Below are positions 29,579-38,336 of a stretch of DNA of 38,678 nt, piece by piece. A program made the translations under genes and the position numbers. Source of the stretch: a virus; IMG/VR virus record IMGVR_UViG_3300035698_014932, positions 1-38,678 of that record. One strand, written 5' to 3'. Position 1 is the first letter of the stretch. Each line of letters starts with the position of its first letter. The notes beneath the pieces are model-generated. The model made no database searches. It saw only the letters and a list, made by a program, of their open reading frames with translations, and was not told the origin of the DNA.

Positions 29579-29766
29579 AAAGTAAAAAGTTTAAAGTATT
29601 TTGTTGGAATGTATTTAATGGATTAATAGCCATTATTATACCATATTTGTCTTGATTACCATACGAAAGTTTAGCTATAATTATACCTATTATTATTCTA
29701 ATCAGTAAAGAATTACATAAAAATTATAATCCTAATTATTGAAAAGATGAAAATATACAAAAGTAA
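29566..29766 (+). CDS. holin-like small membrane protein
   Basis: 66 residues (67 if the ATG at 29563 is used). Two hydrophobic segments: FNGLIAIIIPYLSGLPY and ESLAIIIPIIILISKEL, with a basic N-terminus (KILKSKKFK) and a charged C-terminus. Size, topology and position fit class II holins that permeabilise the inner membrane. Overlaps both its neighbours. Confidence 0.65.
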
Positions 29767-30346
29767 TAATAAATATTGTCATTTCTCTGAACTTAATCAA
29801 TGAGATGAGGATTGGAGCAAATATGCGTGTACTCTTTTCGCTCCTGCTGTTAATTTAAAATATAATTGTAACATAACATTAACTGAAGGTGATTTAATGC
29901 GTATAGCCAAACAACAAAACGAATTAGGACTATTTAACTATACTAAATGATGAAAGTGATATGATTGAGCGAAAGCTATATTTAAAGCTGTATGTAATTT
30001 TCATAGAGTTACATTAATAGAATTTAATAAGGATGATGATGAATATTGGTATCTGATAAATAAATGATATTCAATAATTTGATGAATGTGAGTTAATAAA
30101 GAATTTCTTGTTGATGCAAAAGACGGTAAAATTGAAACTTACGAGGATTATAAAAACTATAAATGAAATATTTATAAGCATTTCACTAACTACAAAAAAT
30201 GGATTAAAGAATGAAACGATTATTGAAAAGAGAGTATTCTTGATAGTTATGCGTACAATAAAAAAGGTAAAGAATGGATCTGTTATATAGATCTTGAAGA
30301 ATTAAGAGAAAACATATTATACCCTACAATGTATGCGTTCGTTTAA
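29747..30346 (+). CDS. C39-like cysteine peptidase, possible lysin
   Basis: 199 residues starting inside the holin-like gene. Possible active-site Cys28 lies in SKYACTLFAPAVNLKYN, the usual 'C.....a.....' papain-like start. A later block INKGYSIIGGMGVNKEF and DAKDGKIETYEDYKN matches the 'kGypvv.G...n..y..D...dG' stretch of C39-like phage proteases, and the following KHFT gives a candidate catalytic His. The holin-like neighbour supports a lytic peptidase. A virion-processing or host-directed protease is the alternative. Confidence 0.65.
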
Positions 30347-30371
30347 CATTTATTATATAATACTGCTTATT

Positions 30372-30704
30372 ATGAATAAATTTAAAAAGTATAAAAAGGA
30401 TAATAAAATGACGATTCATCACAACGTCGAAAAATCTTTGGGTTGATCTAATAAAGAAATTAATAAAACTCATATAACAGATCTTATACACAAAGCAATT
30501 AATATTTTATTTCCAAACTTACTTCCGACTCAACAGATAGAAAAAATTGTTTTTGGAATTAACCCTAAAGTTTTTACAGAAGAGTTCAAAGAGAAAATAG
30601 CAATGATATTAATGTATGAGGATTCAGATTATTATTATAATAAATGAGTCTTTGTGAAACCAAAATGAATATATCTAAAACACGAATATTTAGATGAAGA
30701 ATAA
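30372..30704 (+). CDS. hypothetical protein, 110 aa
   Basis: ATG 30372 to TAA 30702-30704. Basic N-terminus (NKFKKYKKDNK), then a helical middle (THITDLIHKAINILFPNLLP) and an acidic-aromatic end. No family is recognised. It is the last gene of the tail/lysis transcript before an intergenic gap. Confidence 0.55.
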
Positions 30705-30759
30705 TTTATTTTTAAAATAATAAAATTATAAAAAAAGTATTGAATATTTATAAAATAGA

Positions 30760-30949
30760 ATGATTATAAAAAACCCCACAAAAATTTATAATTATTACGT
30801 TCAAAAAAAATGAGGTTATTATTAAATAATCTTGTTTTTTTATAAATTCATTATTAATAGAAATACTGATATTGATATAAATAAATATATAAATATTTAT
30901 AAAATGATCTATTTTTACCCGAATAAACACGGTGAAATATTAATATATT
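30760..30949 (+). pseudogene. possible broken small gene with in-frame TAA
   Basis: ATG 30760 codes 21 residues to TAA 30823-30825, after which the same frame stays open to TAG 30947-30949 and codes about 40 more Lys/Tyr/Ile-rich residues ending FYPNKHGEILIY. Neither part resembles a known family. The rest of 30705-31039 is AT-rich without further genes. Low confidence that any of it is expressed. Confidence 0.3.
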
Positions 30950-30979
30950 AGATACACATAAAAAAAGTCAAAAATAAAC

Positions 30980-31008
30980 TTGACAAAACATATAAAATCT
31001 AATACAAT
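30980..31008 (+). promoter_or_regulatory. promoter TTGACA-N17-TACAAT
   Basis: TTGACA 30980-30985 and TACAAT 31003-31008 with a 17-base spacer, 31 bases upstream of the HD hydrolase start. One mismatch from consensus in the -10 box. It would make the hydrolase an independent transcription unit. Confidence 0.75.
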
Positions 31009-31039
31009 TATTATGTAATTTATTTAATAATATTTTTGT

Positions 31040-31627
31040 ATGAAATGAATTGAAAAATTATACAAAAAAGTTGAGGAAAAATTAAAAAAATGAGAGTTCA
31101 AAAAAATGAAAAAAGAAGAAATAAAATGCAAAATGAATTTATTTAAAATTGCATATAAATTAATGAAGGAAAAACATAGATGACAATTTAGGAAATCATG
31201 AGAAAGATATTTTGAACATTTAAGAGAAACTACAATAATATATTTAGACAAATTAGAAGATCCAAGAATTGATGGAATTATAATTTCATTAATGCACGAT
31301 TCTTTAGAAGATACAAATATTACAATTGAAAGTATTGAAAATATTTTTTGAAGATATATTTCTGATTCAGTTCAAAAATTGACAAAAGATGAAAACAAAC
31401 CGAGTTACTTATATTATAGAAGATTTAAAAAATGCGATAATATACAGATTAAGGTAAAATTAGCAGATAGAATACATAATTTATCTACCCTGAAGGGTTG
31501 TAATAATATAAAACATAAATATGAACAAACCAAAAAACACTTTCTTACAGTAGCAAAACAACACAGTAATCAAGGGTATAAAATAATTTTAAATGAACTT
31601 AATAAAATTAAATTTGAATTATTATAA
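31040..31627 (+). CDS. stand-alone HD hydrolase, MESH1/SpoT-like ((p)ppGpp hydrolase?)
   Basis: 195 residues. Helical leader, then the RelA/SpoT-type HD box: HRGQFRKSGERYFEH (His46, SGE), LMHDSLEDT (His86-Asp87, Glu90-Asp91), FGRYISDSVQKLTK, and KVKLADRIHNLSTL (Asp143, Arg144, Asn147). These are the metal-binding and guanine-nucleotide contacts of SpoT and the single-domain MESH1 enzymes that remove the 3'-pyrophosphate of ppGpp. There is no synthetase, TGS or ACT domain; the length equals a minimal hydrolase. Own promoter and strong terminator. It may lower the host stringent alarmone or neutralise a small-alarmone-synthetase toxin; the substrate is inferred. Confidence 0.88.
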
Positions 31628-31707
31628 TTAAAAATTATAGTTAGATAAACAAGTTTAAAAAAATTTTAGTTAGGTATTCTAAATGAAAAATACACTTGTT
31701 TCAATAG

Positions 31708-31739
31708 AGACGGAGAAAATCCGTCTTTATTTATTTATT
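31708..31739 (+). terminator. intrinsic terminator after HD hydrolase
   Basis: AGACGGA (31708-31714) and TCCGTCT (31720-31726) form a perfect 7-bp stem with a GAAAA loop followed by TTATTTATTTATT. An outer arm pair AAACAAG/CTTGTTT (about 31647 and 31696) lies around the preceding sequence. This is the clearest intrinsic terminator in the window. Confidence 0.88.
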
Positions 31740-31761
31740 ATAAAATAATTAAAAATAAAAC

Positions 31762-31789
31762 TTGATTAATTATATAAAATAAATATGAT
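31762..31789 (+). promoter_or_regulatory. promoter TTGATT-N16-TATGAT
   Basis: TTGATT 31762-31767 and TATGAT 31784-31789, 16-base spacer, with the same surrounding sequence (AAAATAAAACTTGATT and TATATAAA) as the element at 7202. It would drive the HTH regulator, RecT and nuclease genes. Confidence 0.7.
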
Positions 31790-31836
31790 ATATTTATAAA
31801 AACAAGATTATTTTATATTATTAAAAATGAGTATTT

Positions 31837-32043
31837 ATGTGAATAAGAAAAGAAAAGGTGCTAATATTGAAAAAAAATATTAAGAAATTAGAAAATAGTC
31901 TAATTATAGATCAGAGACTACAAAAAAAGATAGATATATGCAATAGTTATATATTGGGTGAAAATATGCTGGAATTATGAAAAGAGTTTTGAATGTCAAA
32001 ATGATGAATAAGCAATCACATTCAAAGTATATTAAAGTTATAA
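31837..32043 (+). CDS. small helix-turn-helix regulator
   Basis: 68 residues from ATG 31837. The C-terminus LELGKEFGMSKGGISNHIQS is a helix-turn-helix of the sigma-region-4/LuxR-like kind: a helix, the turn with Gly, then SKGGISNHI as recognition helix. The glycines are UGA. The N-terminal half is a charged helix (KEKVLILKKNIKKLENS). An earlier ATG at 31828 in another frame stops after 18 codons. It may control the promoter cassette shared by 7202 and 31762. Confidence 0.65.
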
Positions 32044-32068
32044 CAATTTATTTTTTTAATTTTATTTT

Positions 32069-32839
32069 ATGGAAAAACAAGTATGAGAAGTTACACAAAC
32101 TTCTATAATTCATAATGATAGATCTTTTATCAATATGGAAAAATTTAAGCAAATGCAAGAAATTGCAAATATTTATATTAAATCTGATGCGTTGCCAAAA
32201 ACTATAAAAAATCACGCACAACTAGTAATGATATTACAGGCAGGGAATGATTTATGATTAAATATATCTCAATCTATTAGTTGATTATATATTATTAATT
32301 GATTAATAACAGTATATTGAACTATTGCTATTATGCTTATTAAGAGATGAGGATACAAAATAGAATGGATAGAAAGTACTGCGAAAAGGGCAGAAGTAAA
32401 AGTTAGTAAATGATGAGAAGAATGTATTGAAACATATACTATTGCTGAAGCTGATTATGCTTGATTATTAAATGGTTGAATGTGAATTTGGAGAAAATAC
32501 CCAAGACAAATGTTACGTTACAAAGTACTATGATTTGTAAGAAAATTTTTTTGTCCTGAAGTTATGAGTGGCATGCAAATGGAAACGGAAATGGATGATA
32601 TACAGGATTGAGAAATTGAAACAATTAATAAGGTTGATAATTGAATTGAGAAACTAAAACAAAAGATTAATGATGTTAAGAATATTGAAGAATTGATGGA
32701 TTTAAAATGAGAAATTCAAGAATTAAATAACAAAGATATAATACCTTTTTTAGCAAAAAGAAAAGTAGAGTTGGAATATTGAGATTCAAAAGATGTTACA
32801 GTTGAAATATTACCTAACAAAAAAGAAGATGAAAAATAA
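32069..32839 (+). CDS. recT: RecT-family single-strand annealing protein
   Basis: 256 residues. The central part has the RecT pattern: SDALPKTIKNHAQLVMILQA leading to GNDLGLNISQSISGLYIING and VYGTIAIMLIKRGGYKIEW, then AEADYAGLLNGG, and WRKYPRQMLRYKVLGFVRKF with FCPEV. This is the canonical 'g.elGl.p.qSl..iyvi.Gk.......m.aLi...G', 'W.kyPr.ML..ra'. RecT anneals single-strand DNA for recombination and replication restart, together with an exonuclease; the next gene supplies a Cas4/RecB-like nuclease. They overlap by 11 bases. Confidence 0.88.
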
Positions 32840-33545
32840 ATTACTATGGATAAGTGCTTCAAAAATAAGAACTTATATTGATTGTCCAGCAATTCTAAAA
32901 TTTAGATATATTGATAAAATTCCTGAACTTGATAAACCGTATTTTAAGTATTGAAGAGAAGTTGAGGAAATGTATTATGATTTAATTTTAGAAAAAAAAC
33001 AACTAGACGAGATAAAAGATGACAGACAAAGATGTGTAGAAAGTTTAATTAATCACGAATGACTAAACAAATTAATCTGATGAAAAAAAATAGAAACACA
33101 AATAGAATACAAAACCATAAAATGTAAAGACTGTTGAACTAATAATAGACTGAATAAATGAGAATGGAATATTGATAAGTGTAAATGTTGAAGTGAAAAC
33201 TTAGAAAATTATGGGTTAATATGATTCTCTGATATAGAAACTGATGATGTTTGTATTGATATAAAGACAAGTTCAGTGACTTGGTGAGACACACAGATCA
33301 AAGAATTTATGTACCAAGCTTTAATGTATCATCTATTCAATTGAAAACAGTTTTATTTTTGTATTGTTAACAAGAAAACTTTTAAGGTACAATTATTAAA
33401 AATTAATATTGATAAATACGATAGATTATTTGAAAAGATAAATGAAGTTAAAACGGCTTTTGATTTAAGTTTTTTCCCGAAAAGCGAAAGCTGGAAGTGC
33501 AACAGATTCTGCGATTTTAAAGATATATGTAAAAATAATTTATAA
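32829..33545 (+). CDS. Cas4/RecB-like PD-(D/E)XK exonuclease with inserted zinc ribbon
   Basis: 238 residues. Nuclease core: SASKIRTYIDCPAILKFRYI at the start, GLIGFSDIETDDVCIDIKTS (Asp and the D-I-K of the PD-(D/E)XK motif), and FMYQALMYHLF (the QxxxY motif). The Cys in IDCPA and the C-terminal WKCNRFCDFKDIC provide the four Cys of an Fe-S cluster as in Cas4/AddB nucleases. Between about residues 96 and 126 is an extra CxxC...CxC pair (IKCKDCG and CKCGS), a zinc ribbon uncommon in such enzymes. It pairs with RecT to form a two-component recombination system. Confidence 0.85.
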
Positions 33546-33562
33546 TTTAACTATTAAAAAAA

Positions 33563-33970
33563 ATGGAAACTGAAACACTATTAGATAATTTAGATACAAT
33601 GTATCAGAAAATTGAAGAATTAGAAAATATTGAATTAATCATAGACTATAAAGAAATTTTAAAAGAGAAAGAAAAATTAACCAAAGAGGTTAAGAAAAAA
33701 ATTAATGATTGAGAGGATATTACAAAAAGTAAGATTTTGAAATTTGTAGTAAAAAAACAATATGCGTATAATATTCCAGCCTTAAAAATGTTATTGTGAA
33801 ATAAATATCCTAATTATGTATCAATAATTGAAAAACCGTTGATGAAAGAGATTAAAAATGATTTTAAAGATACTGAAATAATTGATGATATAGAAAATTC
33901 ATTAGAAGAAATAGGACACAAAATATATATTGAGAAAATAGAACAGGAAATTAAGGAATTTAATATATAA
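33563..33970 (+). CDS. hypothetical coiled-coil protein, 135 aa
   Basis: Helical, highly charged N-terminal half (TMYQKIEELENIELIIDYK and LKEKEKLTKEVKKKINDG) followed by IPALKMLLGNKYPNYVSI. No family is recognised. It sits behind RecT and the nuclease in the same transcription unit, so a recombination- or replication-associated role is likely. Confidence 0.6.
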
Positions 33971-34065
33971 ATACAAGTTTTAAATACAGTTTAATTATTT
34001 TAATATATATTTGTTAAAAAAATAATTAATACACCCTTAGAATTTAAATTTTAACAGTTTTTAAA
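33971..34065 (+). other. AT-rich intergenic spacer
   Basis: Ninety-five bases without a gene. No convincing promoter or terminator is visible. Confidence 0.5.
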
Positions 34066-34635
34066 ATGAATTTAGATAAAATAGCAGGAGCGTTGAATAA
34101 TGATACCAAATTATGTTCGAAATTTGGGGACAATTTAGAAAAGTTATGAGATTTTGACATAAAATTAAAAAGAGAATTACCCGAAAATACAAACGAATCT
34201 ATAGCTAAAATTAATCAGATCTTAGAATTTTGTAGATCCAAAGATAAATTTTTGTGATTAAAACCTGATTGATTAATTTCAATGCAAAGAGAATTAGTAA
34301 TTCATTTATGATTCTTAGCAGAAATAAAGGCTTTTTATTCTGTTGAATATTCAAGATCTTTAATATTTAGAAGGGTTACAAAAAGTGCTTTGAGTTTATC
34401 TTTGAGAAGGATATCAAAATCATTCGCAGAAGTGTTAGAAAATAGATTAACCAATGATGATGTTGCCAATATGTCAGATCTATCTACAATAGAAGAATTT
34501 GAAGAGGAGTTATATTGCAATTATGTGTCTGAATATTTGAAAAATCTAAGTAAAGCAGTATATGAATTAAGTAATATTATTAATAACAGACTTACAGAAT
34601 TAAGATACGAACGAAAAAATACAGAAAAATTATAA
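34066..34635 (+). CDS. hypothetical helical protein, 189 aa
   Basis: ATG 34066 to TAA 34633-34635. Almost entirely helical: ESIAKINQILEFCRSKDKFL, then MQRELVIHLGFLAEIKAFYS and RRVTKSALSLSLRRISKSF, followed by EVLENRLTNDDVANMSDL. No family is recognised. It falls between the recombination genes and the replication gene; the attenuator follows its stop. Confidence 0.6.
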
Positions 34636-34662
34636 ATAAATATATATATTTTAATAAAAATT

Positions 34663-34780
34663 TTGAATTTAAATATAATTCATTATAATTAAAATATAAT
34701 TATATTGGTAACTGGAAGAATTAGTATAATTATACTATTTAAGAAAAAGGGTTAAATTCTTCCAGGTTTAGCCCTTTTTT
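34663..34780 (+). promoter_or_regulatory. transcription attenuator with competing stems
   Basis: Two mutually exclusive structures. Antiterminator: TGGAAGAATT (34713-34722) pairs exactly with AATTCTTCCA (34755-34764). Terminator: AGGGTTAAA (34748-34756) pairs with TTTAGCCCT (34767-34775) and is followed by TTTTT. The 34755-34764 strand overlaps the terminator's 5' arm and loop. The palindrome AGTATAATTATACT (34723-34736) lies in the leader. A weak promoter (TTGAAT 34663, TATAAT 34684, 15-base spacer) may sit upstream. It would control expression of the replication protein at 34801. No leader peptide or riboswitch aptamer is recognised. Confidence 0.75.
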
Positions 34781-34800
34781 GTTGCAATAATAATATAATT

Positions 34801-35448
34801 ATGAAAAGAGATAGTTTTATTTTTTATAGAAGTTTTTTTGAAGCTTCACTACCATTAAATGATAGTAATAAATTAGAACTTTTTAATTCAATTTGTAATT
34901 TTGCATTAAACCAAAACGAAACCGAAAATAAACCAATGGTTAAAGCTATGTTTAGCTTAATTAAACCACAGTTACAAGCAAACCAAAAGAGATACGAAAA
35001 TTGAAAAAAATGATGAAGACCACAAGAAAAAAAAACCAAAATGAAACCAAAATGAAACCAAAATGAAACCAAAATGAAACCTAATGTAAATGTTAATGAT
35101 AATGTTAATGTTAATGTAAATAAGAATAAAAAAATAAACAAAAAAGAAATCTTAAATACCTTTGAAGAATTTTGGAAAAAATACCCTAGAAAAATAAATA
35201 AAAAGAAATGTTTTATTTTATATATTAAATTAATCAAAGATCATAATATGATTATGAAATGATTAGATGATTATATTAAAAAACGGGAAAATGAATGAGT
35301 AGAAAAAATATATATACCACATGCGACCACATGGCTAAATTGAGAACGATGGAAAGATGATATTGAAAACGAAATTAAACTCACAGATAAAGAAATATGC
35401 GAAAAACAGAAAGAGGAATACTTAAAAAAACTTAATCTTACTTCTTAA
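34801..35448 (+). CDS. phage replication initiator/replisome organiser-like protein
   Basis: 215 residues. N-terminal part (SFIFYRSFFEASLPLNDSNK, ALNQNETENKPMVKAM, FSLIKPQLQANQKRYENG, KKGGRP) is the module found in phage replisome organisers of the DUF6291 kind; the 'NQKRYENGKKGGRP' tail is characteristic. A linker with an 11-base tandem repeat (35038-35081) gives KMKP/NQNETKMKP, followed by an Asn/Val repeat (VNVNDNVNVNVN). The C-terminus TFEEFWKKYPRKINKKKCF resembles the DnaD/helicase-loader-like 'FE.FW..YP.K..K' domain. It probably loads host helicase at the phage origin; no origin is located. Confidence 0.8.
35038..35081 (+). repeat. 11-bp tandem repeat inside the replication gene
   Basis: AAAATGAAACC occurs four times in a row. 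As 11 is not a multiple of three, each copy is read in another frame, and gain or loss of a unit would shift the reading frame. It could also act as an iteron-like binding site for the protein itself, since initiators often bind iterons in their own gene. Confidence 0.75.
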
Positions 35449-35464
35449 ATCTTAAATATTAAAT

Positions 35465-35860
35465 ATGACAAATAATATTAATATTGTATTTGATGTATGT
35501 GCTGAATTTAGAATAAGTTGAATTCAACTTGATGATATTATTCAAATAGCAAATACACGGAATCAAAAAAATCCATTAAAAACCTTGGAGCGTTGAAATA
35601 TTATAACTATAATTGATAAGGTTACTTGAAGTGATATACAGATCGAGACAAACGCAAAAAAGGTATGCGATTATTGAACTAGACATAATCTAACAGAAGA
35701 ATGTAAATGTAAAAAAAAGTTTGGGGTATCTTATCGGGAATTTCACAAATGGTTTGAAAAATTATGATATCCAATAATTTATTGTAGAAATATTACAATA
35801 AAAATGCAAGAAAATTTTTTGGATAGAAATAATACTTATAATTCTGAATACAAACATTAA
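35465..35860 (+). CDS. hypothetical protein with small Cys cluster, 131 aa
   Basis: ATG 35465 to TAA 35858-35860. The middle KKVCDYGTRHNLTEECKCKK has Cys-His-Cys-Cys spacing that might bind a metal. N-terminal text INIVFDVCAEFRISGIQLDD and the C-terminal YREFHKWFEKLGYPIIY do not identify a family. It is between the replication gene and a broken gene. Confidence 0.6.
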
Positions 35861-35886
35861 TTTTTAATTTTTTAACTAATTTAATT

Positions 35887-36207
35887 ATGATAAAATATAT
35901 ACTTTTGAAAGATATACCATGAATATCTGAATGATAGATATTAACTACAACTGAAGTAGGTAATCTACCAGAACGACTTGTATTCTGACAATGGTTCTCA
36001 TCTACAGTTTTCTGTTCGCCAGTATTTAATATAAATACTATACTTAATAATAAAGATTGGTTTGCAGAAATACAAGAATGATTATTATGAGAACTTGAAT
36101 ATCATAGATGATTAAAAGATTATTGAATGATGGAATGCGATGAATTAAATATAACTAAATCTGAACTAGAAAAAATTTTATCAAAATATAATATAACCAG
36201 AAAATAA
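35887..36207 (+). pseudogene. small gene interrupted by in-frame TAG
   Basis: ATG 35887 codes 16 residues (MIKYILLKDIPGISEG, the 'yk.lkDlPg' start of a common small phage protein) and then meets TAG at 35935-35937. The same frame continues for 89 codons (ILTTTEVGNLPERLVFGQWF..., ELEYHRGLKDYGMMECDELN) to TAA 36205-36207. No ATG exists near the beginning of the second part. The two parts form one gene with an amber at codon 17. Confidence 0.6.
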
Positions 36208-36208
36208 A

Positions 36209-36496
36209 ATGGAAATTTTAATAAAAAAACTAGAAAATCAAATAGAATATATGTTAGATACTCTAGTCGAGATACAAAAAAAAGAGGCAAAAGATTGACC
36301 AGCAAGACATTTATGAACTTGGTATCAAACTGCTTTGGGTATGATTATGTTTTCTATGTTATCAAGACATTTATGGGATAAGATTATTCAAAATAAAATA
36401 AGTGTAGAACAAGCAAAAATATTATCCACGGAAATATGAAATGCAACACATGAGCATTATTTACAATTATATTGATATGATTCAAAAAAACATTAA
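36209..36496 (+). CDS. small hypothetical protein, 95 aa
   Basis: ATG 36209 overlaps nothing but starts one base after the preceding stop. Helical start (EILIKKLENQIEYMLDTLVEI), then the His/Trp-rich ARHLGTWYQTALGMIMFSML and a second helix. It may be a small regulatory or membrane-associated protein. No family is recognised. Confidence 0.6.
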
Positions 36497-36526
36497 TTTT
36501 TAATTTATATTTATTAAATAAATAAT

Positions 36527-36766
36527 ATGCTAAAAACAAATATATTTTTCAAAGAATATCAAGAAAAAGACAATGATATTTTTCTATGTTTTATTGATGA
36601 GTTAAAAAAACTTACAACTGAAAGGAATAGATTAAAATTATATAGATCAATATATTTTCAGTTGAGAAATTTCGAAAAATGAAAAGATTACAAGTTGGTT
36701 TATTCAAAAATATATATTAGAAATAGTATTTTTAAAAAAATATTATTAAAAAGATTAAAATGATAA
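36527..36766 (+). CDS. small basic helical protein, 79 aa
   Basis: ATG 36527 to TAA 36764-36766. Lys/Arg/Tyr-rich (KLTTERNRLKLYRSIYFQLR and KIYIRNSIFKKILLKRLKG). Charge and helix content suggest nucleic-acid binding, but no family is recognised. Ten bases separate it from the nuclease gene. Confidence 0.55.
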
Positions 36767-36775
36767 AAATAAAAT

Positions 36776-37198
36776 ATGAATGATTATATTAATTTATTAC
36801 TTTTATATAAAAAATATAAAAATTGGTTAAAAGCTGAGGCTGTAGAACAAGTAGAATTAGTTGTATGGTTAGAATTTAATTGATATATATATACATCTAT
36901 TCCAAATTCAACTTGGACAAAAAGCATTAAACAAAAAATATTAAATAAATTAACAGGATTAAATTCTTGATTATGTGATATATTAATTATTTTAAAAAGA
37001 TGAAGTTTATTATTTATAGAAATGAAAAGACCGAAAAGGAAACTAAAAAATTGAAAACTTTGAAAATCACCAAGTGTAATAAGTCCTAACCAAAAAAAAT
37101 GGATTGATGATTTAAATAAAATAAATAATGTATCTGCAATTATTACATATTGAGCTATTGAAGCAATAGAAAGTATAAAATATTATGAAGACTTATAA
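36776..37198 (+). CDS. VRR-NUC domain nuclease
   Basis: 140 residues. The core GLCDILIILKRGSLLFIEMK followed by RPKRKLKNGKLGKSPSVISP and NQKKWIDDLNKINNVSAIIT is the VRR-NUC signature: Asp of 'G..D', Glu and Lys of 'ieMK', and the later Q..w...l..... 'v.'. VRR-NUC proteins of phages are small PD-(D/E)XK nucleases suspected to resolve branched DNA. The N-terminal Glu (AEAVEQVELVVWLEF) gives the E..xQ..v.w helix. Alone or with the terminase and RecT it would process replication intermediates. Confidence 0.85.
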
Positions 37199-37221
37199 AT
37201 TATAGATAATTATAAAAAAAC

Positions 37222-37249
37222 TTGATTTAAATTATATTCTTAATATAAT
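37222..37249 (+). promoter_or_regulatory. promoter TTGATT-N16-TATAAT
   Basis: TTGATT 37222-37227 and TATAAT 37244-37249, 16-base spacer, preceded by AAAAAAAC as in the elements at 7202 and 31762. It is in the 98-base gap before the gene at 37297 and probably drives the terminal cluster of small genes. Confidence 0.7.
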
Positions 37250-37296
37250 GATATTAAGGATTAATAATTCTTATTTTATTTATTTATATTATTATT

Positions 37297-37536
37297 ATGA
37301 AAGAAAAAAGTGAAAAGTGAAAAGTAAAAAGAGTTATTCTAAATTCTGATGATTTAATTACAGATATTGAAAATGAATTTTTACAAAAAAGCTATGATGA
37401 TTTAAAAGACAAATTAAAAGAAAGATTTGTTGAATTAATAGCAGCACAAAAACAAGTTGATTTAATACAAGGAGATATTAACAAAATAAGAGATTTAATT
37501 GATAAAGATGACTTATGTTTGAGGAAGAATTTATAA
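37297..37536 (+). CDS. small coiled-coil protein, 79 aa
   Basis: ATG 37297, first gene behind the promoter at 37222. Charged helical text (LQKSYDDLKDKLKERFVELI and AAQKQVDLIQGDINKIRDLI). No family is recognised. It overlaps the next gene by 22 bases. Confidence 0.6.
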
Positions 37537-37916
37537 AGTGGTTTATTAAAGAATTTGATATACAATACAATGAAGTTTTATTATTTGTTGATGAATGAAT
37601 ATGAAAAACTTTTGTAAAAATATCTTCTGATATAAAATGATTTCCAACTAAGACTTTTGCAGAATGATATTGACATATTTGAATAAAAAAATTCGTTAAA
37701 AAAAGATATTTTTTCATTAAACCATTAATTATAGATATAATTTGATCTGTTTACTTATGGGAATGAAGATTAGAATGAGAAAAGCGGCAGAGTTTGGAAG
37801 ATTTAGATATTAATGAAATGCAAAATATAGTAACAAACGCATTAAAAAATAAAAGTTGTATTGTAATTGATGATGTTTCAGAAATATTACAATCAATAAA
37901 ATATCTTAAAAAATAA
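37515..37916 (+). CDS. hypothetical protein, 133 aa
   Basis: ATG 37515. Aromatic/basic start (EEEFIKWFIKEFDIQYN) and LLFVDEGIGKTFVKISSDI, where GIGKT resembles a short P-loop but is unsupported by any Walker B motif. A hydrophobic segment (RYFFIKPLIIDIIGSVYLWE) could reach the membrane. The end NALKNKSCIVIDDVSEIL is helical/strand. No family is recognised. Confidence 0.55.
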
Positions 37917-37925
37917 CAATAAATT

Positions 37926-38177
37926 ATGTGAGAAGAATTATTAAAACATATAAATATTATCAAAGAAAATATTGAAATAATATGACAAGTATGATTCAAA
38001 GATTTAATGGCTTTTGATTGAAAATTAATACTTAGGTGAAATTAAATAATAATACCTGTTTTATGAGGTAAAAAATGGCACTTAATTTGTGACTCAGATC
38101 CCAAAAAAGATTACATGGATCAAGATGAAGAAGAATTTTTTATACCACTAAATGATTATTTAATTAACTGAATTTAA
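37926..38177 (+). pseudogene. small gene interrupted by in-frame TAA
   Basis: ATG 37926 codes 39 residues (GEELLKHINIIKENIEIIG..., KLILRGN), then meets TAA at 38043-38045. The same frame remains open for 43 more codons (IIPVLGGKKWHLICDSDP..., EEEFFIPLNDYLINGI) to TAA 38175-38177. The second part has no near start and reads like the end of one protein. The codon before the stop would suit Lys, Gln or Glu. No function is recognised. Confidence 0.55.
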
Positions 38178-38179
38178 TT

Positions 38180-38323
38180 ATGAAAACATTAAATTTAGAA
38201 ACTACAAAACAGGCTAACTACGATCAACTGAAAGTAAAGGCATAAATTACAGCTTTAACTACAAGGTTTACTTGGTATCAAAGTATTAATGCAAATAAAA
38301 GATCAGAAATTAATATTTTATAA
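38180..38323 (+). pseudogene. small gene interrupted by in-frame TAA
   Basis: ATG 38180 codes 21 residues (KTLNLETTKQANYDQLKVKA), stops at TAA 38243-38245, and the same frame continues for 25 codons (ITALTTRFTWYQSINANKRS) to TAA 38321-38323. CAA to TAA would be the simplest change (KAQITAL). It starts two bases after the preceding frame and 14 bases before the next gene. Function unknown. Confidence 0.45.
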
Positions 38324-38336
38324 CTAATTTTAAACT

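Noticed and set aside
34824-35237. 137-codon minus-strand frame with Phe/Leu repeats
   Set aside because: Antisense to the replication gene and its tandem repeats; repeated FGFILVSFWF text is a consequence of the 11-base repeat.
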